Shown: positions 1 to 6,924 of the stretch, piece by piece
Numbering within the stretch: the stretch's first letter is position 1
Layout of the letters: the number at the start of each line of letters is the position of its first letter
NCBI GenBank assembly: GCA_964585635.1
Contig: CAZPEV010000018.1
Location: 1 to 30,094, forward strand
Direction: 5' to 3'
Length of the DNA: 30,094 nt
DNA from: CAZPEV01 sp964585635
GTDB lineage: Bacteria > Zixibacteria > MSB-5A5 > GN15 > JAAZOE01
Position numbers and translations under genes: made by a program
The notes under the pieces: model-generated
Told to the model about the DNA's origin: nothing
Databases searched by the model: none
What the model saw: the letters and a program-made list of their open reading frames with translations, nothing else

Positions 1-537
1 CACCTGATAGGTGGCCTCCAAAACCGACAGCCAGGCCTTAGTGGTGTTCACAGCGATGCCAAGATCGCGCGCCACGTCCGACAGGTTGAGGAGTTGCGCG
101 CAGCGCGCCGCCAGCGCCCGCAGGAAATCATCGTAATCATGCAGCCGGGCGGATTCGGTCTTCACTCCGACCAAGGCCCCGAACTGCTTGCCGCCCGTTT
201 CAATCGGCAACGAGAATATCGTGCGGGACGGCTCCCCATCCAGTTCCATGTAAGCCGCCTTCAGGCGGAAATCCCGCCGCAGCATCGACAGCAAATTGGC
301 CTCCATCTCCAAAAGCGCCTGTCGGTCCCTGTCATTGGCGGCCGTGACCGCCTGGACGGTGACTTCGCCTTGGGTATCCCACAAAATCAGCGCCCCCGCC
401 GCCAACTCGATATACTCCACGGCGGAGGTCAGCCCCTTTTGCGCCACCAGCTCGATCGCCACCCCGGCGGCGGCGGCCGTGGCGGCATCGGCCAGCGCCC
501 GATACCGAAGCTCCTCTTTGTGAGACGATCCACTCAT
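1..537 (-). CDS. GAF-like domain protein joined to a DUF4143-like segment, partial (3' end off window)
   Basis: The frame is open from ATG at 537 to the window edge, giving 179 residues with no stop. Residues ~10-130 look like a small GAF-type sensory domain: alpha/beta pattern, a hydrophobic strand ending ALILWDTQGE, and a late strand GGKQFGALVGV followed by a helix. From about residue 132 the sequence changes character. DYDDFLRALAARCAQLLN, then SDVARDLGI and KAWLSVLEATYQV, match what I know of the DUF4143 winged-helix region that follows AAA_14 ATPase domains, but no Walker ATPase precedes it. Either this is an unusual fusion or two genes were joined in assembly near nt ~147. No clear Shine-Dalgarno precedes the ATG, and the frame stays open some way upstream, so the start is uncertain. 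Function is not assigned beyond the domain guesses. Confidence 0.6.
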   Translation of the reverse strand, partial: MSGSSHKEELRYRALADAATAAAAGVAIELVAQKGLTSAVEYIELAAGALILWDTQGEVTVQAVTAANDRDRQALLEMEANLLSMLRRDFRLKAAYMELDGEPSRTIFSLPIETGGKQFGALVGVKTESARLHDYDDFLRALAARCAQLLNLSDVARDLGIAVNTTKAWLSVLEATYQV

Positions 538-580
538 GCCGACATCATTTTGAGCAAACCGTATGCCCTTACCGCAAAAC

Positions 581-637
581 AGGGGACAGCCAAAGGCGAG
601 AATCCTGTGCATTTCCAATATGCACGGCTGTCCCTTC
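581..637. repeat. Nested inverted repeat, REP-like hairpin
   Basis: An outer perfect 9-bp stem pairs GGGACAGCC (583-591) with GGCTGTCCC (626-634). Inside it a second 6-bp stem pairs GTGCAT (607-612) with ATGCAC (620-625). The AGGGGACAG core resembles REP elements associated with RAYT (Y1 tyrosine) transposases. No such transposase lies in this window, and I saw no second intergenic copy. It sits between the two divergent genes, so a structured RNA or terminator role is possible, although there is no T-tract. Confidence 0.45.
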
Positions 638-758
638 TCCTGCAACCGATTTCGTGGAAAGGGGCCGGTCGAAAGCCCAAAATACAGCTCCGTTCCCCTC
701 CGACGAACCGGCGGCTATGAAGCCGGTTTCATAATAGTTGCAGCCAGCGGACCCAGGT

Positions 759-790
759 AGTTGCTTGACAACTGAATAAAAACGTATAAC
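759..790 (+). promoter_or_regulatory. Candidate purF promoter with a small operator-like inverted repeat
   Basis: A consensus -35 TTGACA (765-770) is followed by TATAAC (785-790) after only 14 bp, or by TAACTT (787-792) after 16 bp. The -35 is embedded in the inverted repeat AGTTG-N5-CAACT (759-773), which could bind a regulator. The spacing is not ideal, so this is a weak call. The rest of 538-821 holds no coding frame that I can support. Confidence 0.3.
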
Positions 791-821
791 TTATGAGTTT
801 TTTCAGGTTTCGGAGGAACTG

Positions 822-2216
822 GTGGCGGAAGGCATGATTCACGACAATTGTGGCGTCTTTGGCATCTTTGGCGCCCAAAAGGCCGCCGAAATGACCTACT
901 TCGGTCTCTATGCGCTCCAGCATCGGGGGCAGGAATCAGCCGGAATCGTCACTGCGGATCAAGACCGGCTGCACCTGTACAAGGGAATGGGCCAGGTCTC
1001 CGATATTTTTTCCGACAAGACGATCTTTGACAAGCTCAAGGGACGGATCGCGGTCGGGCATACCCGCTACTCGACCACCGGCGCCAGTTCCCTGACCAAC
1101 ATTCAGCCGTTCGTCATCACCAATCGCGACCGGATGTTGGCCGTGGCCCATAACGGCAATCTGACCAATTCGCTGACGCTGAAGAAGAAGCTGGAGGCGA
1201 GGGGGTCGATCTTTCAGACCACGTCCGATACGGAAATTGTCCTACATCTGGCCGCCCGATCCAAAGCCGCCGACAGCTTTGGGCAGGTCTGCGACGCGGT
1301 CACCAAACTCAAAGGCGCCTGGTGCTACCTGTTCTGCGCCGAAAACAGCATCATCGCCGCCCGCGACCCCTGGGGCTTCCGCCCCCTGGCGTTGGGACGG
1401 CTCAACGGCCACTGGGTGGTGGCTTCCGAAACCTGCGCCTTCGATATCATCGGGGCGCGATACGAGCGGGAGATCGAGCCGGGCGAGGTGCTGGAAATAT
1501 CGGCCGCCGGCCTGCGGTCGGCGTTTCCGCATCGCCAGGTACGACACGCCTTCTGCATCTTCGAATACATCTATTTCTCCCGCCCCGACTCGGTCATTTT
1601 TGGAGAAAATGTCGATAAGGTCCGCCGCCGGCTGGGACGGCTGCTGGCCCGTGAGCATCCCGCCGACGCCGACATCGTCATCGGTATCCCCGATTCGGCC
1701 AACACCGCTGCGCTGGGGTTTTCCGAGGAATCCGGCATCAAGTTCGAAATCGGCCTGATCCGCAACCATTACGTCGGCCGGTCGTTTATCGACCCCGACC
1801 AGAAGATTCGCGACCTGGACGTCAAGGTCAAGTTCAATTCGGTCAAGGGAGCAATCAAGGATAAACGGGTGGTGTTGGTCGACGATTCCATCGTGCGCGG
1901 GACGACCTCCAAAAAGTTGGTGCAGATGGTCCGCAGCGCCGGCGCCCGGGAAATTCATTTCCGCGTTTCCTCCCCCCCGATCATCTCCCCCTGCTTCTTT
2001 GGGATCGACATGCCGACCCGGCAGGAATTGATTGCCAACCAGAAATCGATCGAGGAGATCCGCCGGTATCTGCAGGTGGAATCGCTGGGGTACTTGTCGG
2101 TGGCGGGGATGCTGGCGATGCCCTCACTGCCGAAGGAGCACTTCTGTGTCGGCTGTTTCACCGCCCGGTATCCGATAAAGATCGAGGAGACCAACAACAA
2201 GCTTCGGCTGGGCTGA
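822..2216 (+). CDS. purF: Amidophosphoribosyltransferase (glutamine PRPP amidotransferase)
   Basis: PurF makes 5-phosphoribosylamine from PRPP and glutamine, the first committed step of purine synthesis, in the cytosol. The 464-residue protein has an N-terminal Ntn-hydrolase glutaminase domain. Its nucleophile would be Cys10 of CGVFGIFG, exposed by removal of a nine-residue propeptide. HTRYST and AHNGNLTN are glutaminase signatures. The C-terminal phosphoribosyltransferase domain carries the PRPP loop VLVDDSIVRGTT. Four cysteines at the places used by the Bacillus-type enzyme for a 4Fe-4S cluster are present: FCIFEYIYF, SPCFFGID and the pair in FCVGCF. The start is GTG 822 because GGAGG at 812-816 is 5 nt upstream; the in-frame ATG at 834 would be 17 nt away. 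It stands alone here, with no other pur genes nearby. Confidence 0.96.
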   Translation: MAEGMIHDNCGVFGIFGAQKAAEMTYFGLYALQHRGQESAGIVTADQDRLHLYKGMGQVSDIFSDKTIFDKLKGRIAVGHTRYSTTGASSLTNIQPFVITNRDRMLAVAHNGNLTNSLTLKKKLEARGSIFQTTSDTEIVLHLAARSKAADSFGQVCDAVTKLKGAWCYLFCAENSIIAARDPWGFRPLALGRLNGHWVVASETCAFDIIGARYEREIEPGEVLEISAAGLRSAFPHRQVRHAFCIFEYIYFSRPDSVIFGENVDKVRRRLGRLLAREHPADADIVIGIPDSANTAALGFSEESGIKFEIGLIRNHYVGRSFIDPDQKIRDLDVKVKFNSVKGAIKDKRVVLVDDSIVRGTTSKKLVQMVRSAGAREIHFRVSSPPIISPCFFGIDMPTRQELIANQKSIEEIRRYLQVESLGYLSVAGMLAMPSLPKEHFCVGCFTARYPIKIEETNNKLRLG

Positions 2217-2271
2217 AAAAGACGTCCAACAAAAGCGGCCGCTATCCGATATAAAGTAGAGACGTCGGTTA

Positions 2272-2299
2272 TTGACAAACGGCCGCCATGTGGTATATT
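2272..2299 (+). promoter_or_regulatory. Strong sigma70-type promoter for the S8 protease gene
   Basis: TTGACA (2272-2277), a 16-bp spacer and TATATT (2294-2299) preceded by TG at 2291-2292 form a consensus -35 with an extended -10. Transcription would begin near 2306, leaving a leader of about 50 nt before ATG 2358. Confidence 0.7.
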
Positions 2300-2357
2300 G
2301 CTGATGGAGCCGCCTGCCCTTTACCGACCGAGGATCACCTTTCGGGTGGAGTCATTG

Positions 2358-5087
2358 ATGAGATCATCTCGCGTTATTTTCGCCGCTTTGTACCTCGCCT
2401 TCAGCACCGCCGTCATGGCCGCCGTCGATCATAATTCCAGCACGGATCCTTCCGGCAACCGGGCGGACGGCGGTCTGGCGCCGAGGGCCACAGCCCACAA
2501 ACCATCTTTCGTGACCATTGCACCAGATGCCAACATCGGTCGGGTTGTGATCAAACTGGCTGAGGGGACACGGGCGCGCTTGTCCGGCAACACAATCCTT
2601 TCCCTGACCGGGAAAAACCTGAGCCAAGTCAATGATATCATCCACGGCAAGGCTGATGGGCGGATCAAGCGGTTGGCGATTAAGGCTCCGGAAAAGGTGG
2701 AAACGGAGAAATCCATGTTGGAACAACGGACCAAGGTCCAGTTGGCCGACATGAACAACTACCTGACCATTTCGGTCTCATCGGCGGCCGAGGCGCAGGA
2801 TCTGGTTAATCGCCTGAATGCCCTCCCGGAAGTGGAGATCGCCTATGCCGAGCCGCAGCCGGAACCGGCCGTCGATATTCCCCCGCCGACGCCGGATTTT
2901 TCCGGCACGCAGGATTACCTGCGCCCTGCCCCCGCCGGGATAAATGCCGACTATGCCAAAACAATCGCCGGCGGAGAAGGGGGCAATGTTAAAATCATCG
3001 ACATCGAGGGCAACTGGAAATTCGATCATGAAGACCTCGAACTGCCCACTGATCGGCTAAAAGGTGGAACCTTGGTCGCAGACCAGGCGTGGCTCAACCA
3101 TGGCACGGCCGTGGCCGGCGTTATGGTCGGCGAGGACAACGGCTACGGTGTCACTGGAATCGTGCCGCAGGCGAATATCGGCATGGTTTCCATCGGTGAT
3201 ATCGGCACCACCCAGGCCATTCTTCTGGCCGCCGACAGCCTTGATGCCGGAAATGTCATGCTGATCGAGCTGCATTCCGCTGGACCGAGGTACAATTTCC
3301 AAGTTCGCACCGATCAGCTGGGTTATGTCTGCATGGAATACTGGGACGCCAATTTCGACGCTATCCAACTGGCCTGGGCCAAGGGGATTATCGTGTGCGA
3401 GGCGGCCGGAAACGGTGCCGAGGACCTTGACAATTCCATCTACGAGAATAAATTCGACACCACCTTCCGCAACTCCCACGCCATCTTGATCGGCGCCGGC
3501 GCGCCACCGTCGGGCGTGTACGGCAGCGATCGGGCCCGGCTCGACTTCTCCAACTATGGCGAACGGGTCAACCTTCAGGGATACGGGGCTGGGGTTGTTA
3601 CTGCCGGTTATGGCTCGCTGTTCAACGGCGGGGGCGATGAACGTCAATACTATACGGCCACCTTTAACGGGACGTCGTCCGCCTCGCCGATCGTGACCGG
3701 CGCGGTGGCGGCGGTGCAAAGCATCTACAAGGAACGGTACGGCGGCGCCCGTCTGGACGCCGACCAGAGGCGGGCGGTGCTGGTGGCAACCGGCACCGAA
3801 CAGACGTTGAATCCCTCGGAACATATAGGCCCCCGTCCCAACATTCGGGCCGCCGACTCCATCCTGATGCCGCCGCCTGAACTGAGCCTGTCCCCGCTAT
3901 ATTATGATACGACCATTCAAACGGGAACGCAGATTACCGTGCCGTTGACGCTGATCAACCATTCGTCGGAGCATGCTCTGGATTACACCATAACCGCGGT
4001 CGACAGCAGTGATGGGGATTTCGTCGGCCATTGGCTGACCGTCGCCAATCCCTCCGGGAGTGTCCCGGCTCAAGGTCAAGTCGCGGTGGATCTGCTGTTG
4101 GACGCCACGGCCGTCCCCGATCGGACCCTTCTCTACCGTGGATCAGTTGAGATTGTATACGGCCCGCAGGGGGGGCCACTGGATCAGCACGCCACAGCAC
4201 CGGTGTTTATGCATATTCCTTGTTTTGATACGACCTATGCCGCCAGCCGATTATCCGGCCCGGCTTTCGCTTGGGTCGACATCACGACTATTGGGTCGCC
4301 GATTCAGTCATATTCCTGGTACAATCCGGCGGTCCCGCAGAACATTTTAGATGATGGCACAGCCGGGCCGATTACCATCGGCTTCTCTTTCCCCTTCTAT
4401 GACACGACCTACACCAAAGTCTACGTCGGTGTCAATGGCGCGTTGTCATTCACCAATACCAACGTGAATGTCAACGGCCTCTACGACAGCGGCGTGGCCG
4501 TTCCCGGGGCGCCGTTTTCCACCTTCGTATCGGCCTTCTGGAACGATCTCAACATGGAACCGGGCATAGGCGGGCACGGCCGGGTCTATTATTACCGCTC
4601 GCCCAGGAAGGATTCGCTGGTTATTGAATATTATCGCATCGGGAATTTCAATTCGGCGGCCGACACGATGACGACCTTCGAGATCATTCTTACCCGCAGC
4701 GGTAATATCACCTTCCAATATCTATCGGTGGGAAATTCGGGGATGGAGCAAACGGCGCTGGTCGGAATTTCGGGCGTTGATTGCGCGGCTACTCCATACC
4801 TGAAGAACAACACGCCCCCGGAACATGCCGTCGCCGACAGCACCGGCGTGCTGTTCGACTATGCCTATATCATCTGGGAGATGTCGGGTGATGTCAACAA
4901 TGACGGCGCCGTTAACATAGGTGATGCCATCTTTATCATCAATTATGTGTTTAAGGGAGGGCCGGCGCCGGTTAGCCGGAAGGAAGCCGACTGCAACTGC
5001 GATGGAGCCGTCAACGTCGGCGACGCCATAATGATCGTCAACTACGTTTTCAAAAGCGGCCCGCCGCCCTGCCTGTACCAGTGGTAG
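2358..5087 (+). CDS. Secreted S8 (subtilisin-like) serine protease with beta-sandwich and dockerin-type C-terminus
   Basis: 909 residues. A signal peptide (about 1-22, RRS-type start with a hydrophobic core ending near MAA) is followed by a propeptide-like region (~60-165), then the S8 domain (~195-530). Visible catalytic residues are Asp215 (KIIDIEGNW), His248 (LNHGTAVAG), oxyanion Asn352 (AAGNGAED) and Ser440 (FNGTSSASP). Residues ~535-625 form an Ig-like region. Residues ~630-840 form a beta-rich module (YVGVNGALSF, FWNDLNM). The last ~65 residues hold two Ca-binding dockerin-type repeats, each of the form DxNxDGxVNxGDAIxIxNYVFKxGPxP. The start is ATG 2358: GGTGGAG lies 6 nt upstream, and the in-frame TTG at 2298 lies inside the promoter. 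Role inferred: extracellular or surface protein degradation. The dockerin-like tail may be a stability or anchoring module rather than part of a cellulosome. Confidence 0.9.
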   Translation: MRSSRVIFAALYLAFSTAVMAAVDHNSSTDPSGNRADGGLAPRATAHKPSFVTIAPDANIGRVVIKLAEGTRARLSGNTILSLTGKNLSQVNDIIHGKADGRIKRLAIKAPEKVETEKSMLEQRTKVQLADMNNYLTISVSSAAEAQDLVNRLNALPEVEIAYAEPQPEPAVDIPPPTPDFSGTQDYLRPAPAGINADYAKTIAGGEGGNVKIIDIEGNWKFDHEDLELPTDRLKGGTLVADQAWLNHGTAVAGVMVGEDNGYGVTGIVPQANIGMVSIGDIGTTQAILLAADSLDAGNVMLIELHSAGPRYNFQVRTDQLGYVCMEYWDANFDAIQLAWAKGIIVCEAAGNGAEDLDNSIYENKFDTTFRNSHAILIGAGAPPSGVYGSDRARLDFSNYGERVNLQGYGAGVVTAGYGSLFNGGGDERQYYTATFNGTSSASPIVTGAVAAVQSIYKERYGGARLDADQRRAVLVATGTEQTLNPSEHIGPRPNIRAADSILMPPPELSLSPLYYDTTIQTGTQITVPLTLINHSSEHALDYTITAVDSSDGDFVGHWLTVANPSGSVPAQGQVAVDLLLDATAVPDRTLLYRGSVEIVYGPQGGPLDQHATAPVFMHIPCFDTTYAASRLSGPAFAWVDITTIGSPIQSYSWYNPAVPQNILDDGTAGPITIGFSFPFYDTTYTKVYVGVNGALSFTNTNVNVNGLYDSGVAVPGAPFSTFVSAFWNDLNMEPGIGGHGRVYYYRSPRKDSLVIEYYRIGNFNSAADTMTTFEIILTRSGNITFQYLSVGNSGMEQTALVGISGVDCAATPYLKNNTPPEHAVADSTGVLFDYAYIIWEMSGDVNNDGAVNIGDAIFIINYVFKGGPAPVSRKEADCNCDGAVNVGDAIMIVNYVFKSGPPPCLYQW

Positions 5088-5093
5088 AAATCC

Positions 5094-5121
5094 AAGCCCC
5101 GCTGCCGGCGGGGCTTTTTTT
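5094..5121 (+). terminator. Rho-independent terminator after the protease gene
   Basis: AAGCCCCGC (5094-5102) pairs with GCGGGGCTT (5108-5116) around a 5-nt loop, and a run of seven T (5115-5121) follows. It begins 6 nt after the stop codon. On the opposite strand the hairpin lacks a T-run, so it is at best a weak terminator for nuoN. Confidence 0.9.
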
Positions 5122-5195
5122 GTATCGCGAAATTTCTTATCCTGATAAAGACGGAAAATGACTTTATGGCGGGCAGCATGGATGCCGGGAGTCTG

Positions 5196-6647
5196 TCACA
5201 TTATCATAAACACCGAGGCGGCCGCCAACTGCAGAAAATAGCCGGGCAAAAGGCCCAAGCCGAGCGTGCCGACGACCGTCACGGCGATAGCCGTCACCAC
5301 CATCGGGCGATAGGCAACGGCCGGCGCGGTGTCATCATCCGCCGCCTTCTCGAAGAAGGCCGCCTTGACCGGGCGAAGATAGTAGAAGACCGAGACCAAG
5401 CTGTTGAGCACGGCCACCACCACCAGCCAGACCTGTCCCGCCTTGACTGCCGCCGAAAAGAGATAGAATTTGCCGACAAACCCGGCCGTGGGCGGGAATC
5501 CGGCCAATGAAAACATGAACAACGCCAGAAACACCGCCAGCCAGGGATGGCGCGACGCCAGCCCCCGGAAGGTATCGATATGGTTGGAACCGCCGTACCG
5601 GTTCTCGATCAGGGCCACCATCACAAATGCCCCCATGTTGAAAAAGGCATAGGACAACAGGTAGAAAAGCGCCGCCGATACGGCCTCCGACCCACCCGCG
5701 GTTACCGCTATGAGCAGGTATCCGGCATGGGCAATCGAGCTATAGGCCAGCATCCGTTTGACGTCGTCCTGCCTGATCGCCAGCACGTTGCCGACGGTCA
5801 TGGTCAGAAACGCCAATATCCAGAACAGCGGGATAAACGATCCGGCGATGCCGCCGAAGCCGATCATGAATATCCGCAAGAGCGCCGCCACTCCGGCCGC
5901 CTTGGGTCCGATCGCGAAGAAGGCGGTCACCGGCGTCGGCGCCCCCTGATAAACGTCCGGCACCCACATATGAAAGGGGAAGGAGGCGATCTTGAAGGCA
6001 AACCCGATCAGCACCAGCCCGGCGCCGATCATGAGGTAGAGCGGACTGTTCTGCATGGCCATGCCGGTCGACATGAAAATCTGTTTCAGATCGGTGGTGC
6101 CGGCCCCCCCGTATACCAGCGCGATTCCATAAAGGAAAAAGGCCGAGGCAAAGGCTCCCATAAAGAAGTACTTCGCGGCCGCTTCGTTGGATTTCAAATT
6201 GGTGCGAAAAATCCCGGCCATGACATACAGCGGCAGCGACATGATCTCCAGCCCCAGGAAGATCACCATCAGGTTCTGGGACGACACCATGACCATCATT
6301 CCGACCGTGGACAGGAGCATGAGGGCATAGTACTCCGCCCGGTCGGTCTTCCGCCGGGCCAGATAATCGTGCGACAGAAGCACCGCCAAGCCGCAGGTCA
6401 CCAGAAAGATCACCTTGCAGAAGAGGCAAAAATTGTCGCAGATGACCATGTCGTAGTAGCCGCTGGTCTGCTTGTTCCAGCTCATCACGACAAACAGAAA
6501 CGAAACCGCCACGGCGAGCAGCGCCAGCGTCGGGGCAACGGTATGTTTTCGCAGGAGGGGAACAAAGATCAGGATGGCAAAGGAAAAGACCAGAAGCGTC
6601 AGCTCCGGCATGATGATGCCGACGTTAATTGCTGCCAGTTGCGACAT
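5196..6647 (-). CDS. nuoN: NADH-quinone oxidoreductase subunit N
   Basis: 483-residue antiporter-like membrane subunit of complex I, one of three that pump protons (with NuoL and NuoM). It is almost wholly hydrophobic, with about 13-14 predicted helices. The conserved channel glutamate is Glu134 (IFLGLEIMSLPLY). The conserved lysine is Lys219 (GFAFKIASFPFHMWVPDVYQ). The start is ATG 6647, since GGGAGA sits just upstream at a usual distance; an ATG eight codons earlier has no ribosome site. It is the last gene of the nuo operon and is separated from nuoM by a small glutaredoxin-like gene. It converges on the S8 protease gene. Confidence 0.96.
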   Translation of the reverse strand: MSQLAAINVGIIMPELTLLVFSFAILIFVPLLRKHTVAPTLALLAVAVSFLFVVMSWNKQTSGYYDMVICDNFCLFCKVIFLVTCGLAVLLSHDYLARRKTDRAEYYALMLLSTVGMMVMVSSQNLMVIFLGLEIMSLPLYVMAGIFRTNLKSNEAAAKYFFMGAFASAFFLYGIALVYGGAGTTDLKQIFMSTGMAMQNSPLYLMIGAGLVLIGFAFKIASFPFHMWVPDVYQGAPTPVTAFFAIGPKAAGVAALLRIFMIGFGGIAGSFIPLFWILAFLTMTVGNVLAIRQDDVKRMLAYSSIAHAGYLLIAVTAGGSEAVSAALFYLLSYAFFNMGAFVMVALIENRYGGSNHIDTFRGLASRHPWLAVFLALFMFSLAGFPPTAGFVGKFYLFSAAVKAGQVWLVVVAVLNSLVSVFYYLRPVKAAFFEKAADDDTAPAVAYRPMVVTAIAVTVVGTLGLGLLPGYFLQLAAASVFMIM

Positions 6648-6708
6648 AGTCTTCTCCCGAAACCAAACCATCCGTCATGCGGCACACGGCCGCATCACCT
6701 TAGAAACC

Positions 6709-6924
6709 TCAGCCGCCGTCCCAGCCGATGGTCACTTTCCCCTGATCGACGATGACCGGCACGATCTTCTGACCGCCGGACAGCTCCAACAGCTTCTTCT
6801 GCGCCGCCGGGTTATCGATCACGTTAATCTCGTCGAATTTTATTCCCCGGCCGGTGTAATGATCCTTGGCCGCGGCGCAGTACGGGCATCCCGGCTTGGT
6901 GTACATAATTACGTTCGCCATCAT
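6709..6924 (-). CDS. Small glutaredoxin-like protein inside the nuo operon
   Basis: 71 residues with a thioredoxin-fold glutaredoxin pattern: strand NVIMYTK, redox motif Cys13-Pro-Tyr-Cys16, and the cis-proline strand IVPVIVDQGKV followed by GWDGG. It is shorter than typical glutaredoxins (~80-85 residues) because it stops right after the GxD turn and lacks the final helix. It resembles the NrdH/YruB-like group. Its ATG overlaps the nuoM stop (ATGA), and a GGGAG ribosome site lies within the last codons of nuoM, so translation is coupled. An adjacent second ATG (6921) is an equally good start. A role in thiol repair or assembly of complex I is inference from position only. Confidence 0.85.
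   Translation of the reverse strand: MMANVIMYTKPGCPYCAAAKDHYTGRGIKFDEINVIDNPAAQKKLLELSGGQKIVPVIVDQGKVTIGWDGG

Noticed and set aside
94..720. Open frame of 208 codons on the + strand
   Set aside because: It is antisense to the GAF-like gene, rich in Arg/Pro/Gln/His as antisense frames of GC-rich genes are, and has no ribosome site.
2221..2266. GACGTC repeated around a 34-nt loop after purF
   Set aside because: The stem is only 6 bp and each arm is itself a palindrome, with no T-tract, so it is not a convincing terminator.
5547..6755. 402-codon + strand frame
   Set aside because: It is antisense to nuoN and full of His/Arg/Gln; nuoN is the supported gene.
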